DNA of 64,000 bases from Deltaproteobacteria bacterium (GTDB taxonomy: Bacteria; Desulfobacterota; Desulfuromonadia; Desulfuromonadales; Geopsychrobacteraceae): contig JAJRRT010000078.1 in NCBI GenBank assembly GCA_024279255.1, positions 1 to 64,000 of the forward strand, read 5' to 3'. The notes under the pieces are model-generated. The model was not told where the DNA came from and did no database searches. It worked only from the letters and a program-made list of their open reading frames with translations. Within the stretch, counting starts at the first letter, position 1, and each line of letters opens with the position of its first letter. The position numbers and the translations under genes were made by a program. Below are positions 30,801-39,720 of the stretch, piece by piece.

Positions 30801-30879
30801 GCTGACCGGCCACCTGAAAAGGAGTTTCCCCAGTCCGGATTCGGAAAACATACTACAATCAGTGGCACAATCAGCTTGA
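27853..30879 (+). CDS. Large NAD-dependent glutamate dehydrogenase (about 1000 aa type)
   Basis: 1008 aa; KMGAILVATD-type region, FTGGPNGDVAGNAMRLLLE, VEGANSFLTPEAR, RDASANKCGVISSSYEI. Confidence 0.87.
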   Translation: MSPKSDQRTYRDATTRVKSGEKMTKENLAWLEEQMPPYFAITMQDEVGAVGDLAARLQDLKSNKRIVLADRDDTFILARLNRPGSLYETLQSLEDKEITYSQTTQSREPIPGTEHKLEVLRFEFRRKTNEEINNTCEVMIPTGIEESVAAALKQHYPRDSRSKLDRQLQLLWLNNENYVRISPARRIAQTLWLYAKGNDHGGIYLDIEETEEPAEEREYRIMFAVGNPPRRGFLQQIFEVFNRLNIGVNRAYNLNINNGIHPYFLGTFYVRIQENRFLAKETELYNRLKKELYNIQILRKESFAYENFVTEGIMTGEEASLVNAFIAFCHTQLAPDPYDFEDVMRAFNSHPDMSLQLVELFRVRFDPEVENRDTLFRLTLEKTAGLIEEFNTGRRYIDRVRRVVFRCCLTFIKHTLKTNFFVPEKHALSFRLDPAYLKDLDPQCVSDLPEERPFRITFFFARYGCGFHIGFSDIARGGWRTIITDGRDDYVTNASTLFKEVYVLAHTQHLKNKDIYEGGSKMGAILVATDLNDKDLVTQRLYRLQHGFINAFFDIFVTENGQAKDPHVIDYYGEDEAIELGPDENMHNSMIEHIAKLSTKRGYMLGAGVMSSKQVGINHKEYGVTSAGVVKFAEIAMREQGVDIHHDPFSVKFTGGPNGDVAGNAMRLLLERCPKAQIRLVLDGTGAVYDPQGVDHTELQRILLQNDVEDFAPQTLKTGGFMLFRSVHRKEGLRKLYKKIVRTDTSLAEEWLTQDEFNREFNSLPFCVETDLFIPAGGRPETINDDNWQKFFNEKNTPTARVIVEGANSFLTPEARTRLQQKGIVIMRDASANKCGVISSSYEIIANLLLSDEEFIADKERYVSDVLDILEQRAGDEAELIFRRHRETGNRLSYTEISDSISMEINTHYARLFSFFQQRPHLCEQSLFDQVMLEHLPRIIKEKNIYRQRLQNLPAKYQYAILASEIASSLIYRGDRDAEFEEMLTGHLKRSFPSPDSENILQSVAQSA

Positions 30880-30910
30880 AACAAACGTCTCACCATGGAT
30901 GACGTCGCTT

Positions 30911-31048
30911 ATGAATACAGACAGGATCCAAGGTCTGATCAAGGAAGGTAGCATGTTAAAAGTTGGCAAGGAGGGCACTGCCTACTGGAACAAGGATTGC
31001 GTGATGATACCGACAGAAAATAGCTTTCGGCACAAGGATTATCTATAA
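30911..31048 (+). CDS. Small hypothetical protein (45 aa)
   Basis: MNTDRIQGLIKEGSMLKVGKEGTAYWNKDCVMIPTENSFRHKDYL; ends one base before the next start. Confidence 0.4.
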   Translation: MNTDRIQGLIKEGSMLKVGKEGTAYWNKDCVMIPTENSFRHKDYL

Positions 31049-31510
31049 ATGCCCACAGCCAATGACGTAGCGAGCTATCTCTCCCAGCACCGGATAGAGG
31101 TCTTAAGATTTAGCGAACGGACTCCCGATGCGGTAAGTCAAGCCGCTGCCGTCGGCTGCTCGGTCGCGGAGGTTGCAAAGAGTATCCTGTTGACTGTTGG
31201 GGACAGCTCGGTGCTGATCATCACCTGCGGTGACACTAAATTCAACAGTTCAAAGCTAAAAAAAGCGGCGGGTCTGTCCGGGAAAGTTAGGTTGGCTGCG
31301 GCTGAAACAGTCGAACCGCTGACTGGTTATGCACCAGGCGGTGTCACCCCTTTTCTCCTGCCAAAAGAGCTACCGGTCCTCCTCGACACCTCTATGCGCC
31401 AATTCGACAGGGTCTACCCCGCCGCCGGTAATGACTACTCGGCGGCTCCAGTCACTTTTGAGCAACTCCTGGAGTTGACCGGAGGCAAGGAGGCTGAAAT
31501 CTGTTCTTAG
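31049..31510 (+). CDS. YbaK/EbsC-family aminoacyl-tRNA deacylase
   Basis: VAKSILLTVGDSSVLIITCGDTKFNSSKLKKAAG, GYAPGGVTPF, TFEQLLELTGG. Confidence 0.88.
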   Translation: MPTANDVASYLSQHRIEVLRFSERTPDAVSQAAAVGCSVAEVAKSILLTVGDSSVLIITCGDTKFNSSKLKKAAGLSGKVRLAAAETVEPLTGYAPGGVTPFLLPKELPVLLDTSMRQFDRVYPAAGNDYSAAPVTFEQLLELTGGKEAEICS

Positions 31511-31649
31511 CCGCCCCAGATAGAGCCTGATTCATTAAATGGCCGCGAGCTGGGAAAGTAAAAAAACCGTCCAGAGGACGGGCCATTGAAAGTCGACCGG
31601 AGCGGGCGATACCAGCTACCCCCGTGACTTCTGTCGTTTAATACTAAAA

Positions 31650-31907
31650 TTACTGCTGTTCTTCTATCTTTTCCTCACGTTTCTCTTGATACCGGACATA
31701 GCGCCGTATCATTTCTACGTCCATGCCTACGGTATCCACACAATATCCAGGTGCCCAAAGATAATTTCCCCAATATCGCTTCTTTCGTAGTTCCTTGAAA
31801 CGGCGTAACACCCGTATCGCGGTGCGACCTTTTATACGTCCCATCAACTCTGATATCGACACTTTCGATGCCTGGATAATTGCCGGGAATTCTAGACATC
31901 CCGCCAA
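31650..31907 (-). pseudogene. 3' fragment of IS200/IS605-family TnpA transposase
   Basis: VSISELMGRIKGRTAIRVLRRF..RYWGNYLWAPGYCVDTVGMDVEMIRRYVRYQEKRE; N-terminal HUH half missing. Confidence 0.85.
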
Positions 31908-32821
31908 CAGTTTCTACCAGCCTGTTTGGCGGCATACATGGCCGTGTCGGAAGCTATCTCCAGTTCTCGCGGTTCTGTGCCATTATCAGGAAACAGGCTG
32001 ATGCCGATGCTGGCAGTTATCGTCACTTCAGCTCCGTTGACCTTGAATGGCTGCCGGAATTCATTCAGTACCTTTTCGGCGATTTTCTCCAGTTGCAGAC
32101 GCCCATTGCAGTCGGTAATTATGACACAGAACTCGTCACCACCCTGACGACAGATGGTGTCGAGATCCCTTTTGCAACAGGATTCGATGCGCTTACTAGC
32201 TTCCACCAATACTTGGTCTCCGGCTTCGTGGCCGAAGTTGTCATTTACCTGTTTGAAGTGATCCAGGTCCAGATACAGCAAGCCGAATTCCATTTTATAA
32301 CGGTGTGACTTGCCGATCGCCTGTGACAACCGGTCTTCGAACAGCCTCCGGTTGGGAAGACCGGTAAGCGGGTCATGAAACGCGAGGTCGCAAATTTTCT
32401 TTTGTTCATCCTTTAGTCGCTTCATGTTAGCAATAGTGCCCGCACAGCGCCTTACCGACCAGAGCAATTCCTCTGTCTTGACCGGCTTAAGAATGTAGTC
32501 ATTGAAACCAAGTTCGATTGCCGAAATAAGGCACTCAGTCTCACAATTTACAGAAGTGGCAATAATCTGGACATCGGCATCCCGCTGCCTGATATGCCGT
32601 GCCAGTTCAATACCGTTCATAGCAGGCATATTGATATCAGTCACGACAACGGGGTAGCGGTGCAATTTAATTTTGTTAAACGCTTCATGGCCGTTTACAG
32701 CAGTAGTAACGGTGCAACCATGCTTGGCAAGTATTTGCGTTATGAACATCAATGAGGTGGGATCGTCTTCGACGACAAGGATGTCAAGGCTCTCCAGCTT
32801 GAACGAAGATGTCCTGATCAT
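31892..32821 (-). CDS. Response regulator with GGDEF diguanylate cyclase domain
   Basis: Receiver VVTDINMPAMNG, DPLTGLPNRR, CRQGGDEFCVI. Confidence 0.92.
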   Translation of the reverse strand: MIRTSSFKLESLDILVVEDDPTSLMFITQILAKHGCTVTTAVNGHEAFNKIKLHRYPVVVTDINMPAMNGIELARHIRQRDADVQIIATSVNCETECLISAIELGFNDYILKPVKTEELLWSVRRCAGTIANMKRLKDEQKKICDLAFHDPLTGLPNRRLFEDRLSQAIGKSHRYKMEFGLLYLDLDHFKQVNDNFGHEAGDQVLVEASKRIESCCKRDLDTICRQGGDEFCVIITDCNGRLQLEKIAEKVLNEFRQPFKVNGAEVTITASIGISLFPDNGTEPRELEIASDTAMYAAKQAGRNCWRDV

Positions 32822-35800
32822 GCAGTTTTCTCCACAACTCGCCTCATCTCACCCACTAGAGCCTTGATATCAACCGGCTTTGCCAAATAACCGTCAAAAC
32901 CCATCTGCAGATATTTATCCTTGTCACCCATGAATGCGTATGCTGTTAGTGCTATCACCGGAAGGCGATTTTCGCGACCACTCTCTCGCTCACGGATAAT
33001 CTGTAGCACAGTATCACCGGTCATCTCCGGCATCTGGATATCCATAAACACCAGGTCAAATGTATTTATTTTCAGAGCATCAAGAGCAAGTCTGCCATTT
33101 TTAACCACCGTGACCTGATGCCCCATTTTTTCCAGCAGTATTGTCATATATTTGATATTGATCGGATTGTCTTCTGCTAACAGGATCTTCTGGGCAGGGC
33201 CATCCAAAAGCATTTGAGATCTTTCTTCTTCCACATGCGAAGGTAAGCTGACAACCCTCAATGGCAGTCGCAGATAAAATGTACTACCGACCGCTTCCCG
33301 GCTTTCCACGCGGAGGCTGCCACCCATGAGTTCAGCCAGATGCTGGCTGATAGTCAGCCCCAACCCGGTACCGCCGTAATGCCGGGTGGTGGTGCCGTCA
33401 GCTTGGCTAAATGGTTCAAAGATATGCTCCAGTGTCTCCGGCGGAATGCCGATGCCGCTATCCTGTATCGCTATATCCAGAAGCACTGTGGAATCCCGAT
33501 GTTCGACCATGGATACAGTTAATAGGATGGCACCCTTTTCGGTGAATTTGAGGGCATTATCCAGCAGGTTGAGCAGTATCTGCTTGATCCGCAGTTGGTC
33601 ACCAAGCAGAGTATCGGGCAGATCGGTTGGAATGCTGATATCGTAGGAGATACCCTTGTTGAAAATTCGCGACTTTTGGATATTAAACAGTTCTCTTACA
33701 CATTTACGCAGATCGAAAACATCCAGGGTGATGCCCAGTTTATCGACTTCAATTTTGGAAAGATCAAGGATGTCATTGATCAACGTCAGCAAGTTGTTGC
33801 CTGAAGTGGAGATTGCCTCAAGAAAACCCTGCTGTTCTTCGGTAACTTCGGTCTGCGCCAGCAACTGACTCATCCCGAGGATACCGTTCATGGGGGTACG
33901 GATCTCATGGCTCATGTTGGCCAAAAATTCACTCTTGGCACGATTGGCTGATTCGGCAGCGACTTTTGCCCTGATGAGATCCTCTTCCATCTGCCTCTTT
34001 TCGGTGATGTCTTCTAATAGCCAGATAGTCCCGTTTGTCATGTCATCCGGGGTGACGGCCCTACCAACATATCTCACATGAATGCGGGCACCATCTTTTC
34101 GTACCAATTTCTGCACGGATTCAAATGTCTTCCCTTCTGAAAGAACCGGATAGACTTCTTCCCCAAACAGGTCGTATGCTTCTTGGGAAGGGTACAACAT
34201 TCTGGTGGTCTTTCCTTCCAACTCCTCTTTTAAATATCCAAACATTTCTGCAGTTTTATGATTGACCCACATCAGTTTTCTATCAACAATTTTGGTAATT
34301 CCAAGCGGGGCCGTTTCAAGAATCAGATTCTGCTCTCTGGTGAGTTTGATTATTCGCTCTTTATTTTTCTTGTTCTCGGTAATGTCGCGATGAGAAGACT
34401 GAAATAATATCTTCCCGTCCAGAGTTATCGCATTGGCAGCAACCTCCAAAAAAATGCTATGGCCATCTTTATGATAGTGTTCAGCTTCGAAATTGAGTTT
34501 TTCTCCATCCAGTAGTCGTTTTTTTCTCTCTTGAACGAGTTTTGCTGTTTCTGGGGTATCCAGCTCATGTAGGTTCATTGTGAGCATTTCATCTACGGTG
34601 TATCCGTGTATATGTGCAAAGGATTTGTTTACTGCGATAATTCGGCCATTCGTATCTATAATGAAAATGCCATCAAGAGCCTGGTCAAACAAGGATCGAT
34701 ATTTTTCTTCGCTTTTTCGTAGTATTTCATCCGCTTGCTTGCGTTCGGTGATGTCAAGATGCGTCCCGCTGACCCGTAAAGGTTTGTGATCTTCGGTCCA
34801 TTCCGCCACCCGGCCACGATCAAGTACCCAGATCCATTCTCCGTTCTTGTGGCGCATGCGTGTTTCAACCTCGTAGTAATCCAATTCCCCCTTGAAGTTC
34901 TGTTCCAATAACTCCCCACTGGTCTTTAAATCGTCCGGGTGAGCAAGTCTCTCCCATGTTTCAATTGAAACCGGTGCCAGTTCTTCCAGTGTATAGCCGA
35001 CTATTTCAGCCCAGCGCTCATTGAAGGTCGTTTCACCCGTCTGGACATTCCATTCCCAGGTGCCAGCGTTTGTCCCTTCAATGATATTGACCAATCTTTG
35101 TTGCGATTCCTTGTAAATAAACTCACTTTTACTTAAAGCCGACTGAGCCTGTTTGCGTTCCGTGATGTCGTGAATAATCGAAAAAAGATAATCCTTATCA
35201 TGAAGAGGGACCAGGCTGCAGGACACATCTACATCCTTGATAGAACCGTTTGCCAGTCGATGTTGAAACTCAGATTGAGCTTGTTTTTGCTCACAGGCTT
35301 CTTTCATACTTTTATAAATTTCTTCAGGAGGGAGGGTGTTGATCTCCTGAAGACTCATTTGCTTCAGTGTCTCACGAGACCACCCATAGAAATCTGCTGC
35401 GGCCTGGTTCGCGTTTTCGATCGCACCGCTATCAGGATCAATGACAAGTTTTATGGCAGAATGATTTTCAAACAAGCTTCGAAATGTTGTTTCGCTTTTT
35501 CTCAGCACGTCTTCGTTGCGAATCTGCTCCAGTTCATGAGCGCAACGTGTTGCCACGAGTTGGAGAACAGTTTCTGCGGCTTCCGGGTTATTTAGAACGG
35601 ATTGGCCCATGACTGCAACCAGACCAATCGCTTCACCCTTCGTACTCCAAAGCGGAATCCCTACGTAGCTTTCTGCACTCATATCAACAAGCAACTTGTC
35701 TTCAGGAAATAGATTTTGTACGCCGCTAGGATAGGAACAGAGATTTCCCCCTATAACATTTTCACATGGAGTGCCTTTGAGTGAATATTCAATGTCGGGA

Positions 35801-36015
35801 ATGATTTCCCCCGCAGCGTAGACACCAATAGTTCTGGCAGTGATTTTGTCTGGAAGGAGTTCATCAACCAGGGCGTATTCAACCCCAAGTTTCTGACCAA
35901 GAAAGGTAACGAGAGCAGTGAAAAACTCTTGGCGTGTCTCATCCCACCCAAGCTGTGCCATAAATCGAAGAGTTTCACTAGTCAGTTCCTGGAGATCCAA
36001 ACGATTATCAGTCAT
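32818..36015 (-). CDS. Hybrid sensor histidine kinase (GAF, multiple PAS, HisKA, HATPase, REC)
   Basis: H-box MSHEIRTPMNGILG, GTGLGLTIS, C-terminal receiver FMDIQMPEMTG. Confidence 0.93.
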   Translation of the reverse strand: MTDNRLDLQELTSETLRFMAQLGWDETRQEFFTALVTFLGQKLGVEYALVDELLPDKITARTIGVYAAGEIIPDIEYSLKGTPCENVIGGNLCSYPSGVQNLFPEDKLLVDMSAESYVGIPLWSTKGEAIGLVAVMGQSVLNNPEAAETVLQLVATRCAHELEQIRNEDVLRKSETTFRSLFENHSAIKLVIDPDSGAIENANQAAADFYGWSRETLKQMSLQEINTLPPEEIYKSMKEACEQKQAQSEFQHRLANGSIKDVDVSCSLVPLHDKDYLFSIIHDITERKQAQSALSKSEFIYKESQQRLVNIIEGTNAGTWEWNVQTGETTFNERWAEIVGYTLEELAPVSIETWERLAHPDDLKTSGELLEQNFKGELDYYEVETRMRHKNGEWIWVLDRGRVAEWTEDHKPLRVSGTHLDITERKQADEILRKSEEKYRSLFDQALDGIFIIDTNGRIIAVNKSFAHIHGYTVDEMLTMNLHELDTPETAKLVQERKKRLLDGEKLNFEAEHYHKDGHSIFLEVAANAITLDGKILFQSSHRDITENKKNKERIIKLTREQNLILETAPLGITKIVDRKLMWVNHKTAEMFGYLKEELEGKTTRMLYPSQEAYDLFGEEVYPVLSEGKTFESVQKLVRKDGARIHVRYVGRAVTPDDMTNGTIWLLEDITEKRQMEEDLIRAKVAAESANRAKSEFLANMSHEIRTPMNGILGMSQLLAQTEVTEEQQGFLEAISTSGNNLLTLINDILDLSKIEVDKLGITLDVFDLRKCVRELFNIQKSRIFNKGISYDISIPTDLPDTLLGDQLRIKQILLNLLDNALKFTEKGAILLTVSMVEHRDSTVLLDIAIQDSGIGIPPETLEHIFEPFSQADGTTTRHYGGTGLGLTISQHLAELMGGSLRVESREAVGSTFYLRLPLRVVSLPSHVEEERSQMLLDGPAQKILLAEDNPINIKYMTILLEKMGHQVTVVKNGRLALDALKINTFDLVFMDIQMPEMTGDTVLQIIRERESGRENRLPVIALTAYAFMGDKDKYLQMGFDGYLAKPVDIKALVGEMRRVVEKTA

Positions 36016-36045
36016 GGGATATACCTCTCACCATCTTCGGCATGG

Positions 36046-36696
36046 TTAAGTCGAGGATGCATCACGTTTCTTCTTGTGCAACTCATCGCGTTTTTTTTCC
36101 AGGCAGTGCGGGCATATACCATGACTGAACAGGGCATCAGAATGTTTTGTGATGTACAATTCCAACTGATGCCAGGCGTTGCCATCATCACGAATCTGCT
36201 TGCAGTACATGCAGATTTGGAGAAGACCTTCCAAATGCTTATTTCTGGCAATTGATGCTTCAAGGTCAGCTTTTTGGCTGGTCAGCAGGTCACGTTGAGA
36301 ACATATCTCGTCCTTGGCCCGCACCACTTCGATGTGATTTTTTACCCGCAACCGTATCAGATCAATATTAACCGGCTTGACAATGTAATCGATGGCACCT
36401 GCTTCCAACCCCTTTGACTCCCCTTCTTTAGTATTCAGGGCAGTTAGAAATATGATCGGGATATGGGCTAGTCTTTCTTCTGCCTTGATGATGGCGCAAA
36501 CGTCGGCACCGTTCAGGTCCGGCATCATCATATCCAGCAGAATCAGATCTGGCACGCATTCTTTAACCTTCAGGATGGCTTGCTTGCCATCAAGGGCGCT
36601 GTCAATCTCATAATCCCCCTTAAGCGCTCCCGTCATTATCTGAATGTTGATCTCTTCATCGTCGACGATCAGTATGCGGGGTTTTTCTCTCATCAT
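36046..36696 (-). CDS. Response regulator with C-terminal Cys-rich (CxxC...CxxC) domain
   Basis: LLDMMMPDLNG; C-terminal CMYCKQIRDD...HGICPHCLEKK. Confidence 0.88.
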   Translation of the reverse strand: MMREKPRILIVDDEEINIQIMTGALKGDYEIDSALDGKQAILKVKECVPDLILLDMMMPDLNGADVCAIIKAEERLAHIPIIFLTALNTKEGESKGLEAGAIDYIVKPVNIDLIRLRVKNHIEVVRAKDEICSQRDLLTSQKADLEASIARNKHLEGLLQICMYCKQIRDDGNAWHQLELYITKHSDALFSHGICPHCLEKKRDELHKKKRDASST

Positions 36697-36851
36697 CTGG
36701 ACCTCGCTCTGGGGAGTGGAGGGATACTGGCGCTACTTCACAAGTATTTCCACGCTAATAGTATTTATACAGGAAAAGAGATTGGAGTTTTCTTACATTT
36801 TCTTGCAGGTGGGGATAGAACTGACTGATTTGCCGGTGTTAGGGAGATTAA

Positions 36852-37580
36852 TTAGACACTAGATGGCAACTCGACGAGAAAGATGTAGCCGATATTTCGT
36901 CGTGCCTTGATTGGGATCATACTGTTTGGATCTGCATTCTGTACTTTTGCTCGCAGTCGGCTGATGAGGACTCCGAGACGCGCCCTTGCATAAATATCGT
37001 TTTCTTGGCCCAGCACATCGAAAATTTCCTGATATGTTACATTTTTCCCCTGAGTAGTTATGAGAAGGTGCAGAAAAATGGATTCGGACATCGTAAGCGT
37101 AACCGCCACGCCATTCGGGGTAAACAATTTGGATGCCGTTTCAATAAATCGCCAAGAGGACCGTTCGTTATGAGACCGATTGTGGCGTTTTGCTGAAAAT
37201 TGCCTGTTTGCTTTTAAGTGGTTTTTTACCCGTAACCTGACCAGGTCAATATTCAAGGGCTTGGTGAGATAGTCAATACCTCCTGCCTCAAGACCTTTCG
37301 TCTCACATTCGACGCTATCCATCGCTGTGAGGAAAATAATTGGAATGTGGGTCAGGGTTTCATCCGCCTTGAGAGTTTTACAGACCTCAAACCCATCAAT
37401 ATCTGACATCGCCACATCCAGCAGAATCAGATCCGGGAGACATTCTTTGGCCTTCCGAATAGCTTCAAAACCACAACAGGCGGTGTCGATATCATACGCA
37501 TGGCTGAGAGCCGCCTCCATAACCTGAATGTTGACCTCTTCATCATCGACAATCAATATGCGAGCTTTTTTGTCAGTCAT
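36852..37580 (-). CDS. Response regulator with winged-helix DNA-binding domain
   Basis: LLDVAMSDIDGF receiver; C-terminal OmpR-like wHTH ending RRNIGYIF. Confidence 0.85.
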   Translation of the reverse strand: MTDKKARILIVDDEEVNIQVMEAALSHAYDIDTACCGFEAIRKAKECLPDLILLDVAMSDIDGFEVCKTLKADETLTHIPIIFLTAMDSVECETKGLEAGGIDYLTKPLNIDLVRLRVKNHLKANRQFSAKRHNRSHNERSSWRFIETASKLFTPNGVAVTLTMSESIFLHLLITTQGKNVTYQEIFDVLGQENDIYARARLGVLISRLRAKVQNADPNSMIPIKARRNIGYIFLVELPSSV

Positions 37581-37933
37581 GATTTCCTCAAGGGTTCAAT
37601 GACTGAAGCATATCATATCGGGGTTTATATTAAGTGGATCTATAATTCATGATCTGTAGCACAAAGAACGGCCTACCCGAAAGCTAGGCCGGGCCGTTCA
37701 TATTAGTTATCTCATAATGTCGTTCCCGAATTATCTTAGGACTAATAGCACACTCATCATCGAGCGAGATTTATCTCAAAATTCCTAAAAAGAAAGAATC
37801 CACAGCATACGCGTATGCCTAGTAGCCCCTCTCACCCCCTCTAAAGCCCTTCAAATGAAAACTCCGAACGGGCCACATCCCTGACCGCTGACTCATGTCA
37901 GTTAGCGGCAGCCTTGGCACTAGAACCAAATCG

Positions 37934-37973
37934 GCGGGAATGCGTGGGAATGCGCGGGCGCCCGTGGGATTAG
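37934..37973. repeat. Period-10 direct repeat near the presumed prophage left boundary
   Basis: GCGGGAATGC GTGGGAATGC GCGGGCGCCC GTGGGATTAG. Confidence 0.65.
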
Positions 37974-38044
37974 TAGTGTTTATGCGGCTTTGAATGGATG
38001 TTAAAAGTGTGGGTATGAAAAATCAGTGCCAAAACGACCATAAG

Positions 38045-38731
38045 CTATTTAGGGCTGTTTTTGTTTGTTTTAACGGTAGATTTGGCACCAGCTTTTTGTT
38101 TTGCAATATGTTTCTCAAGCATTATTCTACTTCGGCGCATCCTGGACTCCCAATCACCATGCCAACCCTGGCTGTTTGCTTTGATTGACAAATCGACTAC
38201 ATCATACGGCCTGTTCTGTTTATGTCTGATAATACAAAGTTGTTCGTACCCTTTGTGAGATGGGATGGAACCTTTGCCTTTAAAATATTTTGCCGCTTGC
38301 TCAGATATAGCGATTTGTTGTTCACAAGCAGTTATTGCCATATCGAATGATTTAACGTTGTCTCTGTCCTTGTAATAAATTTCAATTTTGTTCTGAAAAA
38401 GAAAATGCTTAATATCTATTCTATCGTTTTGCGGTAGGAGTTCTTCTGCTTTGTTTATTATTTTTATAGCTAAGCGGATATCTTTTTTTGTATTAAACCA
38501 TCCTGACAAATCACATAACAACCCTGAATGACTTCTTTGTATGTTAATGATTTTACCTTTTGTTAATGTTTCACCGGAACCATCTAGTGGGTTGAATTTA
38601 TTCTCCATATATTTTCTTTGTTTTTCAGGGAACGTTTCAAACCACCAATCAGACAGCCCCATATAGCCAATGTATCCACCAACCTTTGGCGTTTTACATA
38701 TAGATTCAACAATTTTATTAAAGAAAGACAT
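38045..38731 (-). CDS. Hypothetical protein, candidate prophage accessory (moron) gene
   Basis: 228 aa, leftward, AT-rich compared with phage core, next to repressor. Confidence 0.65.
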   Translation of the reverse strand: MSFFNKIVESICKTPKVGGYIGYMGLSDWWFETFPEKQRKYMENKFNPLDGSGETLTKGKIINIQRSHSGLLCDLSGWFNTKKDIRLAIKIINKAEELLPQNDRIDIKHFLFQNKIEIYYKDRDNVKSFDMAITACEQQIAISEQAAKYFKGKGSIPSHKGYEQLCIIRHKQNRPYDVVDLSIKANSQGWHGDWESRMRRSRIMLEKHIAKQKAGAKSTVKTNKNSPK

Positions 38732-38758
38732 ATTTTCGCCCCCACTTTGTTTGTGTAT

Positions 38759-39256
38759 TTATTCAGGCAAAGCCAGCTTAACCAAGCTCTCAATATTTTG
38801 TTCCATCGTGTCACGCCTGAACTTAGCGCTATCAATGAAATTACGACTATAGAAGCGATGTAATGTTGTAATTAACTTCATCATTCTATCTGCATTTATT
38901 TCACTTCTGCGTTCACCCAGCTTTTCTTCCAGAATTTCTTTAATCAATTCAAGAGTGTCTTCACTGACAACCAGTTCACCTTTCGCCCCCAGGCTTTCGG
39001 GCGCGATCGGTGCGGGGCTCTCGCTGGCAGTAAAGCCTTTCATCGGACCTTTCCCGGTTAGGAGCCAGGATGGATTTATATCTGAATGCAGATCTAATAT
39101 TTTTATAAGAAAATCATGTGGTGGAGGGGTAATCCCTTTTTCATAATTAACAAGCGTGTTTCGACTAACACCAAGAAGTGGAGCATATTTTTCCCGTGAG
39201 GTGCCCCCTCTTATGCCCAGCAGTCTTTCACCAATATTTTGCATATAAGAGCCCAC
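38759..39256 (-). CDS. Prophage repressor (HTH, CI-like)
   Basis: XRE HTH (YAPLLGVSRNTLVNYEKGITPPPHDFLIKILDLHSDINPSWLLTGKGPM); divergent from early genes. Confidence 0.82.
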   Translation of the reverse strand: MGSYMQNIGERLLGIRGGTSREKYAPLLGVSRNTLVNYEKGITPPPHDFLIKILDLHSDINPSWLLTGKGPMKGFTASESPAPIAPESLGAKGELVVSEDTLELIKEILEEKLGERRSEINADRMMKLITTLHRFYSRNFIDSAKFRRDTMEQNIESLVKLALPE

Positions 39257-39262
39257 TATTCA

Positions 39263-39431
39263 GGTTGCGATTACATTCACACTAAGTCGCAACCTCGACC
39301 CTCTCTTTTCAGAGCGGTTGCATGTGTCTATAAGTATCTATAATTACTCAGACTTATAAAAATTGCGCAGCAAAAGAGTCGCAACCCAAGTTGCAACCAA
39401 AATTATAGTTGACAACCGAAATATTGGTTGC
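39263..39431. promoter_or_regulatory. Divergent early/repressor operator region with six GGTTGC-type half sites
   Basis: GGTTGCGA 39263, TCGCAACC 39287, GGTTGC 39316, TCGCAACC 39379, TTGCAACC 39391, CAACC...GGTTGC 39413-39431. Confidence 0.6.
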
Positions 39432-39444
39432 TACATTTGTACAC

Positions 39445-39720
39445 ATGAAGACACAGCGACCCCCAAAAAATCCCACTCAAACGTGGGCATGGATCATCTA
39501 CCAGTTGTCACTGCGTGGATCGAACCTGTCAGCTATCGCCCGCACCGAAGGCGTCACTCGCTATGCGGTGTATAAGGCGTCTTTTCGCCATTACATCCGG
39601 ATGGAAAAAGCTATTGCCAAGGCGCTTGATTTAACCCCATGCCAGTTGTGGCCAAACCGCTATCCAGAATGCGCCAGAAACTGCATCCATCATAGCGAAC
39701 AGACCAAGGCTGTGCAATGA
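39445..39720 (+). CDS. Ner/Nlp-like phage DNA-binding protein
   Basis: MKTQRPPKNPTQTWAWIIYQLSLRGSNLSAIARTEGVTRYAV..KALDLTPCQLWPNRY. Confidence 0.8.
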   Translation: MKTQRPPKNPTQTWAWIIYQLSLRGSNLSAIARTEGVTRYAVYKASFRHYIRMEKAIAKALDLTPCQLWPNRYPECARNCIHHSEQTKAVQ

